From: Rhodococcus sp. UNC23MFCrub1.1
GTDB taxonomy: Bacteria > Actinomycetota > Actinomycetes > Mycobacteriales > Mycobacteriaceae
Direction of reading: 5' to 3'
Assembly: GCF_000686025.1 (NCBI RefSeq)
Contig: NZ_JMLQ01000007.1
Coordinates: 62,001 to 126,000, forward strand
DNA length: 64,000 nt
Shown here piece by piece: positions 1-7,188 of this stretch (within the stretch, counting starts at the first letter, position 1; each line of letters opens with the position of its first letter). A program made the position numbers and the translations under genes. Under the pieces are notes generated by a model. The model was not told the origin of the DNA and did no database searches. It was given only the letters and a program-made list of their open reading frames with translations.

Positions 1-2
1 CC

Positions 3-1253
3 GTCGAGCGGCTGACGACGACGCCGAACAAGGACCCGTTCTACCGCTCCCCCGCCGGGTTCGAGAAGGCCGAGCTGGGGACCGTGCTGCGGTCGCGCCG
101 TGTCGAGATCGCCCTGTTCGGCACCATCCGCCAGCGCGTGTCGGCATGGCAGCTGCTCTACCGGTCGTCCGACATGCACGGCGAACCGCACACGGGTGTC
201 ACCACGGTCCTGCTGCCGGCCGGCGCGGTCCCGGGTCGGAGCAGGCCGCTGCTGTCCTACCAGTGCGCCATCGACGCCGTCTCGGACCGCTGCTTCCCGT
301 CGTACGCGCTGCGGGACGGAGCACACGCCCACGGCGCCGTGCCCCAGTTCGAGCTGCTCATCATCCTGTACGCGCTCCGCCGCGGGTGGGCGCTGTCCCT
401 GCCGGATCACGAGGGCATGGACGGCCGCTGGGGTGCACCGATCGAACCCGGATACTGCACTCTCGACGGCATCCGCGCCGCCCTGTCCTTCGCACCTCTG
501 GAGCTCGACGACTCGGCGCCCGTCGCACTGTGGGGGTACTCGGGCGGCGGCCTGGCCACGTCGTGGGCCGCCGAGGCCGCCGACGAGTACGCGCCGGAGC
601 TGAACGTCGTCGGTGCTGCGCTGGGCTCGCCCGTCGGTGATCCGGCATCGGCGTTCTCCCGCCTCAACGGCACGATCTTCGCCGCGTTGCCCACCATGGT
701 GGTCGAGGGGCTGCGCCGCACCTACCCCGATCTGGACCGGACGATCCGCGATCACGTCGCGCAGCCCGGCATGACCATTCTGTCCTCGCTCGAGCGCAAG
801 ACCACGGTGCACGCCGTTCTGACGCTGCTGATGCACGACCTCGAGCGCTACACCGACATCCCGCTCGCCGACGTCATGGCGACCCCCGAGCTGGTGCAGA
901 TCTTCCAGGACATCCAGCCGGGCAAGTCCGCACCGAGTTTCCCGCTCCTCATCATGCAGGCGGTGCACGACCCCATCATCGCCGTCGACGACGTGGACGG
1001 GCAGGTGGAGCGGTACCGCACCGCCGGCGCCCACGTGACGTACGTGCGCGACCGGCTCAGCGAGCACCTGTCGCTGCATCCCATCGCCGCACCCGCCACG
1101 CTGAACTGGCTCGCCGATCGCATCGCCGACCGCCCGGTGCCCCCGAACACCACCGAGACCGTGTGGTCCTCGGCCCTGTCGGTGTCAGGTGTCCGAGGGC
1201 TGCTCGGGCTCACCGTCTCGACCGGTCGCGCTCTGCTCGGCCGGGTCCGCTAG
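3..1253 (+). CDS. Secretory lipase (LIP family), 5' end outside window
   Basis: The reading frame is open to the left edge, so the N-terminus and any signal peptide are missing; 416 codons are visible. The first visible residues include DPFYRSPAGFE and GTVLRSR, the opening block of actinobacterial secretory (triacylglycerol) lipases of the PF03583 type. An alpha/beta-hydrolase nucleophile elbow GYSGG sits near base 540, a candidate acid Asp in HDPIIAVDD near 970, and a candidate His in SEHLSLHP near 1065. Together these fit a Ser-Asp-His triad. Members are normally exported and hydrolyse lipid esters. The end overlaps, antisense, a doubtful small gene. The family call is firm; the substrate is unknown. 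Confidence 0.85.
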   Translation, partial: VERLTTTPNKDPFYRSPAGFEKAELGTVLRSRRVEIALFGTIRQRVSAWQLLYRSSDMHGEPHTGVTTVLLPAGAVPGRSRPLLSYQCAIDAVSDRCFPSYALRDGAHAHGAVPQFELLIILYALRRGWALSLPDHEGMDGRWGAPIEPGYCTLDGIRAALSFAPLELDDSAPVALWGYSGGGLATSWAAEAADEYAPELNVVGAALGSPVGDPASAFSRLNGTIFAALPTMVVEGLRRTYPDLDRTIRDHVAQPGMTILSSLERKTTVHAVLTLLMHDLERYTDIPLADVMATPELVQIFQDIQPGKSAPSFPLLIMQAVHDPIIAVDDVDGQVERYRTAGAHVTYVRDRLSEHLSLHPIAAPATLNWLADRIADRPVPPNTTETVWSSALSVSGVRGLLGLTVSTGRALLGRVR

Positions 1254-1361
1254 GCGGTCGTCGCCGGAGTCGCGGCGCGTCGGCTCGATCCCGAAGTCGG
1301 GTGGCCCCGACGCCTCCGCGAAACCGGACGGCTCCGAGTGCTTCTCGTCGGACGTCGACAT
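1185..1361 (-). CDS. Doubtful small acidic hypothetical protein
   Basis: This 58-residue frame follows the 74-residue gene on the same strand. A GTG at 1367 overlaps that gene's TGA as GTGA, and an ATG lies at 1361. The product is hydrophilic and rich in Asp, Glu, Ser and Pro, with no recognisable domain or membrane segment. It overlaps the 3' end of the lipase gene antisense by 69 bases, which lowers confidence. The stop-start coupling is the only positive evidence, so it could equally be a chance frame. Confidence 0.3.
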   Translation of the reverse strand: MSTSDEKHSEPSGFAEASGPPDFGIEPTRRDSGDDRLADPAEQSATGRDGEPEQPSDT

Positions 1362-1363
1362 GA

Positions 1364-1588
1364 TCACGCCCCGAGCTTGTCGATCATGTCGTTCAGCGCG
1401 GTGGCCGCCGTCTCGAGTCGCTCGGGTGACCTGTCGTCTCCCAGTTGCTCGACGAGTGCCGCCTTGGTGGTCACCAGAACGGCACCCGAATCGTCGTCGG
1501 TCATCGTCAGTTCGCCGTCCCGCATCACCAGCAGCGTTCCGTCGGGTGCGTCGAGCACGCCGCGCACCGTGTCGCTCGTCATCGTCAT
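1364..1588 (-). CDS. Small conserved-looking hypothetical protein (74 aa)
   Basis: It starts at ATG 1588 with a good ribosome site (GGAGG, about 8 bases upstream) and begins 16 bases after the 145-residue gene. The sequence reads as a small globular domain: a beta-rich first half (GTLLVMRDGELTMTDDD, VLVTTK) and a helical C-terminus (LVEQLGDD to MIDKLGA). There is no signal peptide or membrane segment, and I do not recognise the family. Its position as third gene of a Fur-led run suggests co-regulation with the Fur-type repressor, but no function can be given. Confidence 0.6.
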   Translation of the reverse strand: MTMTSDTVRGVLDAPDGTLLVMRDGELTMTDDDSGAVLVTTKAALVEQLGDDRSPERLETAATALNDMIDKLGA

Positions 1589-1604
1589 CGTGTCGATCCT
1601 CCGG

Positions 1605-2042
1605 TCAGGGTGTTGCCTCGTGACCGCGCTTGCCGTGCGTGCGCCGGTCCTCCTTCATCTCCGCCTCGAAGACGTGACGGCGGCCGTCCATCAGGTCGTC
1701 GCGGATCCGGCGTTCGTGCTCGCGCGCGGTGGTCCAGTACCCGTCGTCGAAGTCCTCGACCATCTGGAACGTCCACCGACCCTCGATGACGTTGCGGCCG
1801 ATCACCTCTCGCTCCAGTGCGTCCGCTGCGTCACCGTGCCCGGCGTCGCGGAGCTCGTCCGCGGCAGAGCCGAACTGGAGATCGGCGTGGCCCATGAGCT
1901 GGTGGAACGTGTACAGGTGGCCGCGGGCGCGTTCCACCCACTCGAGGGCCTCCGAGACCGAACCGACGGCGGACACCGTGGCATCGTCGGACCCGTCCGG
2001 ACGGTGGTGGTCCGTCAGCATCTTCTCGCGATCATCGCTCAT
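1605..2042 (-). CDS. Hypothetical protein coupled to a Fur-family gene
   Basis: This 145-residue soluble protein has an acidic, disordered-looking N-terminus. A helical middle follows (EALEWVERARGHLYTFHQLMGHAD), then an aromatic stretch (GRWTFQMVEDFDDGYW) and a charged, His/Arg-rich tail. Its ATG overlaps the stop of the upstream fur-type gene (bases 2039-2042), so the two are translationally coupled. Several His and acidic residues could bind metal, but no classical motif is present. I do not recognise the family. The coupling to Fur suggests a role in the same metal or peroxide response. Confidence 0.75.
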   Translation of the reverse strand: MSDDREKMLTDHHRPDGSDDATVSAVGSVSEALEWVERARGHLYTFHQLMGHADLQFGSAADELRDAGHGDAADALEREVIGRNVIEGRWTFQMVEDFDDGYWTTAREHERRIRDDLMDGRRHVFEAEMKEDRRTHGKRGHEATP

Positions 2043-2497
2043 ACGTGCTGGTTACCCGTCCGGCAGTCACGGCACACACCCCAGAAGAAGACGTCGACGC
2101 CGTCGATGTCGAAGTCGTCGTCCTCCGGCTCGGGAGCACGTCGACGCACATCGGAGGTGAGGGCCGTGTCGAACACTCGGCGGCACTGCCGGCACATCAG
2201 ATGGTGGTGGTCGTCGCCGTCGACCCGAAGTTCGTACAGCGCGGGCGAATTGGCGGGCTCGATCCGGCGCAGGAGATCCACCGACACGAGTGCGTCGAGG
2301 TTGCCGTAGACGGTCTGCCGCGACATCCCCTGGCTCTTCAGCGTGCGGGCCACGTAGCCGGCGTCGACGTGTGGGTGCCGCGCCACGACGTTCAGCACGC
2401 GAAGGCGCGGACGGGTCACGCGCAGCCCGCGCTCACGCAGTATCCGACGCCACTGCTCTTCCGACGAGACGTCCGGAGACTGTTCCTTCGTGTCCAC
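2039..2497 (-). CDS. Fur-family metal-dependent transcriptional regulator
   Basis: This 152-residue protein has the usual Fur length and layout. An N-terminal winged helix spans about residues 10-85 (LRVTRPRLRVL; recognition region SRQTVYGNLDAL). The dimerisation domain contains the HHHLMC metal site. Two CxxC pairs (CRQC and CRDC) suggest a structural Zn site as in FurA/PerR/Zur proteins. It uses a GTG start at 2497. It heads an apparent operon with two small unknown genes. No katG lies next to it, so the usual FurA-KatG pairing is absent and the sensed signal (iron, peroxide or other) cannot be read from context. Confidence 0.88.
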   Translation of the reverse strand: MDTKEQSPDVSSEEQWRRILRERGLRVTRPRLRVLNVVARHPHVDAGYVARTLKSQGMSRQTVYGNLDALVSVDLLRRIEPANSPALYELRVDGDDHHHLMCRQCRRVFDTALTSDVRRRAPEPEDDDFDIDGVDVFFWGVCRDCRTGNQHV

Positions 2498-2543
2498 GAC
2501 GCCGGAGTGCCCCCGCAGGGCGCCGTGAAACGTCCGGGCCGTG

Positions 2544-2783
2544 TCAGTCGTCGCGACCCCGGTCCTCGGTGGTGGCCGCGCGGATCTTGCGGCGATGGCT
2601 GGTGTCGCAGAAGGGGTAGTTCTTGCTGCGTCGACACGCGCAGAGCGCCACCATGAAGCGGTCGGACCGCACGCGGGTGCCGTCCTCCATCTCCACGTCG
2701 ACGGGCCCCTCCACCATCACCGGCCCGCCCGGAACAACACGGACGAGCCGTGCTGCGGGAGCAGCGTCAGGCGCGTCGGGCAC
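2544..2783 (-). CDS. CDGSH-type iron-sulfur protein
   Basis: This small protein carries the CDGSH (mitoNEET-like) [2Fe-2S] motif in the form C-A-C-R-R-S-K-N-Y-P-F-C-D-T-S-H. The three Cys and one His ligands and the conserved Pro are present. The preceding segment (GPVMVEGPVDV, RSDRFMVALC) is the usual beta-strand lead-in. I place the start at GTG 2783, giving 79 residues and a 17-base overlap with the upstream methyltransferase gene; the frame stays open further upstream but would run deep into that gene. Members take part in redox or Fe-S metabolism, with the exact role here unknown. Confidence 0.8.
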   Translation of the reverse strand: MPDAPDAAPAARLVRVVPGGPVMVEGPVDVEMEDGTRVRSDRFMVALCACRRSKNYPFCDTSHRRKIRAATTEDRGRDD

Positions 2784-3444
2784 GGACGACCACCAGTTCC
2801 TCGGAGCGCCGACCCGGCTGCAGGGCGCCCGTGGCCTCGAGCCACTCGGCGCGTGCATGCATGACGGGACCGAACGCGATGCGACGGCGAGCCACCACGT
2901 CGACCGTGGTGCCGGACCGCATCAGACGCTCGATCGTGCGGTCCACACCGGCGAACTCGGACTGCACGATCAGCATGGTGCCGCCCGGAGTGAGGAGATC
3001 GAAGGCATTGTCGCACAACGGGTCCAAGACGATGCGACCGTCGGCGCCGGCGTCCCACGCACGGTGCACACCGCGCCCCTCCGGCGCGGTCGGCGACGGT
3101 ACGTACGGCGGATTGGAGACCACGAGGTCGAACGGCGCCTCGGCGAGGGCGTCGATGAGCGTGCCCTGTCGCGCATCGACCTCGACACCGATGCGCTCGG
3201 CGTTGTCCAGGGCGCACGCGACGGCGCGAGCATCCAGGTCGTAGGCGAGCACCTCACGTGCACCGAGACACGCAGCCTGGAGTGCGAGCACTCCGGTACC
3301 CGTACACAGATCGAGGGCACGCGCACCCAGGGGCGACGCCGCCACCGGCATGACCTCGCAGAGCAGTCTCGAATCGTCCTGGGGGGCGTACACACCGGGG
3401 TGTGCACGCACCATGCTGATCGTGTCGCGATGAATCGTCGTCAC
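2767..3444 (-). CDS. HemK/PrmC-like SAM-dependent methyltransferase
   Basis: This is a class I methyltransferase of 225 residues. SAM motif I is LDLCTGTGVLALQAA, and the NPPY motif (VVSNPPYVPS) is typical of N5-glutamine and N6-adenine methylases. The absence of the N-terminal helical domain of true PrmC, together with the short length, suggests the actinobacterial HemK-related stand-alone group. The GTG at 3444 is taken as the start; an ATG ten codons further in is possible, because the family-like RAHPGVYAP segment begins there. The gene is coupled by overlap to the CDGSH gene. The substrate is unknown. Confidence 0.82.
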   Translation of the reverse strand: MTTIHRDTISMVRAHPGVYAPQDDSRLLCEVMPVAASPLGARALDLCTGTGVLALQAACLGAREVLAYDLDARAVACALDNAERIGVEVDARQGTLIDALAEAPFDLVVSNPPYVPSPTAPEGRGVHRAWDAGADGRIVLDPLCDNAFDLLTPGGTMLIVQSEFAGVDRTIERLMRSGTTVDVVARRRIAFGPVMHARAEWLEATGALQPGRRSEELVVVRARRA

Positions 3445-3545
3445 ACGAGAACCTTCCGTCGGCGCAGATGCGCTGGCAGCATCTGCCGCCTTTCTTCAGG
3501 AATGGCATTCCCGAACGGACGCGATTCAAACGCGGGACCGGCGCG

Positions 3546-4130
3546 TCACCACCTCCGGGCGATGATGGAGACGATGCGCGGAATCTCCTCGTCGGCAAGC
3601 GGTTCGACCCCGATGACCACCTGGCGGGTGAGCAGACCGTCCACGGACATGGCGAACAGTTCCGCCGACGCCACGGTCGCGGGGTAGCCCGCCTCGCTCA
3701 TCTTGGACGACACCAGGCCGACGAACGCGGCCAACTGGGCGTCGAACGCCGCCTTGAGTTCGGGCCGCACCAGACCCTCGCCGAGAAGGTGGTGCCGTGC
3801 GACGACGCGGCCGCGATGCTCCTCGCTGCACATGTCGCGAACGAACCCGACGACGGCGTCGACCACGGCGTCGTGATGCCAGGTGTCGAGTGCGAAGTGC
3901 CGACCGGCGACCTCGAGATCTCTCCGGAACACCTCGTCGAGCGCCAGCGAGAGCAGGGTGGCTCGATCGGGCGCGTGATAGTTGACGGCGCCGGCACCGA
4001 GACCGGTTGCCTGATCGACCGCACGATGTGTGAACCCACGGGGACCGCGTTCGGCGAGCACCTGCACCGCGGCGGCAGAGATCAGTGAGCGCCGACTTCT
4101 GGGCTTCTCCACCGTCTCACCATCACTCAT
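3546..4130 (-). CDS. TetR-family transcriptional regulator
   Basis: This 194-residue repressor has a TetR helix-turn-helix in the first 55 residues (SLISAAAVQVLAERGPRGFTHRAVDQATGLGAGAVNYH, quoted here in part to show the GAGAVNYH recognition turn) and a variable ligand domain behind it. I chose ATG 4130 over the upstream GTG 4172. A candidate -10 box (TAACAT, 4143-4138) lies only 7 bases before the ATG and no Shine-Dalgarno is visible, so the transcript looks leaderless. A palindrome covers the start, which suggests autoregulation. The divergent exported hydrolase gene at 4358 is a plausible target. Confidence 0.85.
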   Translation of the reverse strand: MSDGETVEKPRSRRSLISAAAVQVLAERGPRGFTHRAVDQATGLGAGAVNYHAPDRATLLSLALDEVFRRDLEVAGRHFALDTWHHDAVVDAVVGFVRDMCSEEHRGRVVARHHLLGEGLVRPELKAAFDAQLAAFVGLVSSKMSEAGYPATVASAELFAMSVDGLLTRQVVIGVEPLADEEIPRIVSIIARRW

Positions 4131-4138
4131 TGGTGAGA
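4115..4138. promoter_or_regulatory. Palindrome over the tetR start codon (candidate operator)
   Basis: Perfect 8-base arms TCTCACCA and TGGTGAGA are separated by 8 bases. The repeat spans the ATG of the TetR gene and abuts its -10-like TAACAT. A bound repressor would block both promoter escape and initiation, so this is the natural autoregulatory site. Confidence 0.6.
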
Positions 4139-4304
4139 TGTTACGGCCCTGACGTGCCGGTACCACCATCACCGGTCACGGTCGGCTCACGATGATCGCG
4201 CCGGCGGAACGGGCTGATCGAGCCCGCTCCACCGTCCCCCGACTGCCGCGTCACGATCATGACAGGCGTTGAGGGTACACCCGTCTCGGCACGTCCGCTC
4301 GTGC

Positions 4305-4333
4305 TTGACACCGGGGTCGCCGGCGTCTTTTCT
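4305..4333 (+). promoter_or_regulatory. Candidate SigA-type promoter for the DAPG-hydrolase-like gene
   Basis: A perfect TTGACA (4305-4310) is followed after 17 bases by TTTTCT, a weak -10 match, ahead of the GTACAG and GAGGA region leading to the ATG at 4358. The -35 is convincing; the -10 is only partial. Confidence 0.45.
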
Positions 4334-4357
4334 GTACAGATGTTGAGGAATCGGTCC

Positions 4358-5272
4358 ATGAGTCGTCGCGGGATGTTGGGAGCGGCCGCCGTCGCCGCGG
4401 GAGCGGTCACGGTGGGGATCGCCCCGCGCGTCCGCGCAGCGCCGACACTCCCCTCGGCGGCCTGCGCCGTTCGCTATCCCGGCTACCGCGGCGCCGACTT
4501 CGCGCTCCCGTACGCCCGCTACATGCAGGCCCGGACCGCCCCCGCGCCGCAGATCGTGACCGACGCCTTCGCCGGCCCGGCGCTACCGCCGGGAGCGGTA
4601 CCTCGGTTCGAGGACATCACGCGCGATCTCGGCCCGACCGGGACGTCCGCCGTGGAGACCGGGTACGGCCAGGGCGCCGACGGGGTGGTCTTCGTGGCAG
4701 TGCGCACCGTCATGCCGAGAGTCACTGCGGCCATGTGGGACTGGTGGTTCGGGTGGCACTCCAGCGAGGCCGCGCGCTACAAGCTGTGGCATCCCGACGC
4801 GCACCAGTTCGCCGCCCTGGACACCGACCTCACCACCGCCGACCTCACGGACCGGCAGAAGTACATCGGCAACACCACCTACGTCGACGAGTACGTGGGG
4901 CCGAAACTGCAGCAGCTCGGGATCAACTTCCGAGACCCGGTGGCGCACGGGTTCACCGTGCCGTCGGATCAGACCATCGTCTTCGGCCGCGTCGGGAGCA
5001 GCATCGCCCCCGTGGACCTGGGGTGGCTCGCCCACCAGGTCCGCCCGATCGAGGGCGGCGCCGAGATGCGCAGCCGGTTCCACCTGAACCTCCGCGGCCT
5101 GCACGTACCGAACGTGACGCAGGCCGCGTGTGCGGTGGCCCGTGGTGCGTCGGTCGATCCGACCGATCTGCAGCTGAGCCTCGACCTCGGTCGTGATCTG
5201 CTGATGCACTGCGGGCAGGAGATGAACCACCTCGCGGCGTTCCTCCCCGAACTGCACGCCGAGTTCTCGTGA
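4358..5272 (+). CDS. Exported 2,4-diacetylphloroglucinol hydrolase (PhlG)-like protein
   Basis: The mature part resembles the DAPG/phloretin hydrolase family, Zn-dependent C-C hydrolases of acylphloroglucinols. The family segment WWFGWHSSEAARYKLWHPDAH is here around residues 128-148, and an H-x3-E pair lies near the C-terminus (MHCGQEMNH). These offer the expected two His and two Glu metal ligands. The start at ATG 4358 is favoured by GAGGA 8 bases upstream. It gives 304 residues beginning MSRRGML followed by a hydrophobic Ala-rich run ending in VRAAP, which looks like a Tat signal with an AxA-type cleavage site. Export is unusual for this enzyme family. The substrate is not certain. Confidence 0.75.
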   Translation: MSRRGMLGAAAVAAGAVTVGIAPRVRAAPTLPSAACAVRYPGYRGADFALPYARYMQARTAPAPQIVTDAFAGPALPPGAVPRFEDITRDLGPTGTSAVETGYGQGADGVVFVAVRTVMPRVTAAMWDWWFGWHSSEAARYKLWHPDAHQFAALDTDLTTADLTDRQKYIGNTTYVDEYVGPKLQQLGINFRDPVAHGFTVPSDQTIVFGRVGSSIAPVDLGWLAHQVRPIEGGAEMRSRFHLNLRGLHVPNVTQAACAVARGASVDPTDLQLSLDLGRDLLMHCGQEMNHLAAFLPELHAEFS

Positions 5273-5281
5273 CCCGGCACC

Positions 5282-5986
5282 TCAGCGAGCCGACTCGGAC
5301 CCCTTCTCCACCAGTTGGACCGACAACCGGCCGATCGGGGTGTTGGAGTCCTGGGACAGCCTGGTCAGCAGGGTGAAGGCCTGCTGGGCGTCGACGCCGA
5401 CACGCTCCATGATCATGCCCTTGGCCTGCCCGATGACGTCCCGGGACGCCAGGGCCGAATGCAGTTGATCCTCGACCCGACCCGCTGTCAGAGCGATCGC
5501 GGCATGGGTGGCGAGCGCCTCCCCGACCATGATCGCGTCGTCGGTGAAGGCTCGGGGCTCGAACGCGAACAGGTTCAGGGCACCGAAGGTGTCGCGGTGG
5601 GTGAAGAGCTGAAAGGAGAGCGAGCACCGCACGCCCTCCGCCAGGGCGATCGGCGCATACTTCGGCCACCGGGTGTCGGTGGTCAGATCATCGGCCCGCA
5701 CCACCGCGGTGGTGGTCGCCGCGTCCAGGCACGGGCCTTCCCCGAACTCGATCTGAGCCGCGTCGAGCCGCGGCGGAAGAGACGACGTGGGCCCGTGCGA
5801 GGTGAACGACGACCTGCCCGAGATCGCCACCACGTCGGCGGCGTCCGTTCCGGGAATCAGATCGAGGGCCGCCTCGGTGACCCTGCGCAACGTGTCGTCG
5901 AGATCGGTGTGCGCCGTCAGGTCGCGAGCGAACGCCGCCAGCGCCGACGCGATGTCCGACGGCTCCCGTTCTCGGGACGCGTTCAT
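5282..5986 (-). CDS. GAF and ANTAR domain protein (RNA-binding antiterminator type)
   Basis: Residues about 25-165 form a GAF domain (FARDLTAHTDLDDTLRRVT, FGEGPCLDA, FGALNLFAF). The C-terminal 60 residues are an ANTAR domain (SRDVIGQAKGMIMERVGVDAQQAF, LSQDSN), which binds paired hexaloop hairpins in nascent RNA. Such proteins are common in Rhodococcus and mycobacteria and act in stress antitermination. ATG 5986 is chosen because AGGAGG (complement of 5992-5997) lies at good spacing; an upstream ATG-like extension lacks one. It is divergent from the SDR gene at 6082. Confidence 0.88.
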   Translation of the reverse strand: MNASREREPSDIASALAAFARDLTAHTDLDDTLRRVTEAALDLIPGTDAADVVAISGRSSFTSHGPTSSLPPRLDAAQIEFGEGPCLDAATTTAVVRADDLTTDTRWPKYAPIALAEGVRCSLSFQLFTHRDTFGALNLFAFEPRAFTDDAIMVGEALATHAAIALTAGRVEDQLHSALASRDVIGQAKGMIMERVGVDAQQAFTLLTRLSQDSNTPIGRLSVQLVEKGSESAR

Positions 5987-6026
5987 CCGACCTCCTCGAG
6001 CAGCAGCGGGCATGACACTCGGCACA

Positions 6027-6052
6027 GATTGACCGCGACCGGGGACGGGTAA
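6027..6052 (+). promoter_or_regulatory. SigF/SigB-like stress promoter
   Basis: GATTG (6027-6031), a 15-base spacer and GGGTAA (6047-6052) match the actinobacterial general-stress consensus GNTTG-N14-18-GGGTAT. They lie 30 bases before the TTG start of the SDR gene. Confidence 0.55.
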
Positions 6053-6081
6053 ACCAGGACCACTCACTCGAAAGGCATGTC

Positions 6082-7143
6082 TTGCGCATCCTGGTCACCG
6101 GGTCCACCGGCTACATCGGCTCACGTCTCGTTCCCATCCTGCTGAGCGACGGTCACGACGTGCTCGCCGCCATGCGCGACGACAGCAAGGCGTCCTCCTT
6201 CAGCTGGGAGGACGACGTGACGCCGGTCCACTTCGACATCACCGACGAGAAGTCAATCGATGCCGCGCTCGAGGGTGCGGACGCGGTCGTCTACCTCGTT
6301 CACTCGATGGACGACGGCGACTTCGTGACCAAGGATCGAGAGGCCGCGCAGGCCGTCGCGCGCGCCGCGGAGAAGCACGGCGTGGGCCGCATCGTCTACC
6401 TGTCCGGCCACGTGCCCGACGACGACGAGGACCTCTCCGACCACATCACGTCCCGCCTGCAGGTCGAGGAGGTCTTCCTCAACTCGTCCGTCCCGGCGAC
6501 GGTGTTCCGGGCGGCCATCATCCTCGGGTCCGGCTCCACCTCGTTCGAGCTCGTACGCAGGATGGTCGAACGGCTCCCGGTCACCCCCGTGCCGAGCTGG
6601 ATGGTGAAGAAGGTGCAGCCGATCGCGACGACCGACGTCCTGCACATCATCGCCGCCGCTCTCGGTGACGAGCCCATTCCGGGGTCGTACGACATCGGCG
6701 GGACCGAGGTGCTCACGTACCCCGAGTTGCTCACCCGCTACGCGACCATCGCCGAACTGTCGCGGCCCCAGTTCCGCGTGCCGCTGGTTCCCACACCGAT
6801 CGTCGGGCGAGCCGTCGCCGCCATCACACAGATGCCGCCCGGCACCGTGATCTCGTTGGTGGACAGCCTGCATCACGACATGATCGTCCGTCGCGGCAAC
6901 GCGGCCACGGACACGTTCGCGCACGCCGTCGACTCTCTCGTGGGTATCGACGAGTCCATCAGGCGGTCGCTGACGGTCAGCTCGCACGACGGCACCGACG
7001 CCGAGGGCACCACCGACCCGCAGTCCGCGGCGGACACCGACCCCTCGTGGGCCGGCGGCGTCGTGTCGATCGGCCGAGACGGACGGGTGCGTCACGACGT
7101 GTCCGGACGATTCTCGCGAGCGCTGTTGCACCCGCGTTCCTGA
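6082..7143 (+). CDS. Atypical SDR / NAD(P)-binding NmrA-like protein
   Basis: This 353-residue protein starts with a Rossmann fold (LRILVTGSTGYIGSRL, the GxxGxxG dinucleotide site). A YLVHSMDDGDF stretch and later YDIGG and FRAAIILGSGSTSFE follow, as in the atypical SDR group of NAD(P)H-binding epimerase-like proteins. The catalytic YxxxK is not evident, typical of that subgroup. The start is TTG 6082: an ATG five bases upstream is out of frame, and GAAAGG lies just before. The tail past residue 290 is acidic and disordered. A SigF/SigB-like promoter precedes it, so a stress role is inferred. Confidence 0.78.
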   Translation: MRILVTGSTGYIGSRLVPILLSDGHDVLAAMRDDSKASSFSWEDDVTPVHFDITDEKSIDAALEGADAVVYLVHSMDDGDFVTKDREAAQAVARAAEKHGVGRIVYLSGHVPDDDEDLSDHITSRLQVEEVFLNSSVPATVFRAAIILGSGSTSFELVRRMVERLPVTPVPSWMVKKVQPIATTDVLHIIAAALGDEPIPGSYDIGGTEVLTYPELLTRYATIAELSRPQFRVPLVPTPIVGRAVAAITQMPPGTVISLVDSLHHDMIVRRGNAATDTFAHAVDSLVGIDESIRRSLTVSSHDGTDAEGTTDPQSAADTDPSWAGGVVSIGRDGRVRHDVSGRFSRALLHPRS

Positions 7144-7154
7144 GGCGGGACCAG

Positions 7155-7179
7155 GATTCCCGGTCGGGAACGCGGGTAC
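7155..7179 (+). promoter_or_regulatory. Second SigF/SigB-like promoter
   Basis: GATTC (7155-7159), a 14-base spacer and GGGTAC (7174-7179) resemble the same stress consensus as the box at 6027-6052. They end 9 bases before the ATG at 7189. The -35 has one mismatch. Confidence 0.42.
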
Positions 7180-7188
7180 CCGACCGGC

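Noticed and set aside
1605..2042. Ferritin- or catalase-like identity for the Fur partner protein
   Set aside because: No ferroxidase ExxH pairs or catalase motifs are visible.
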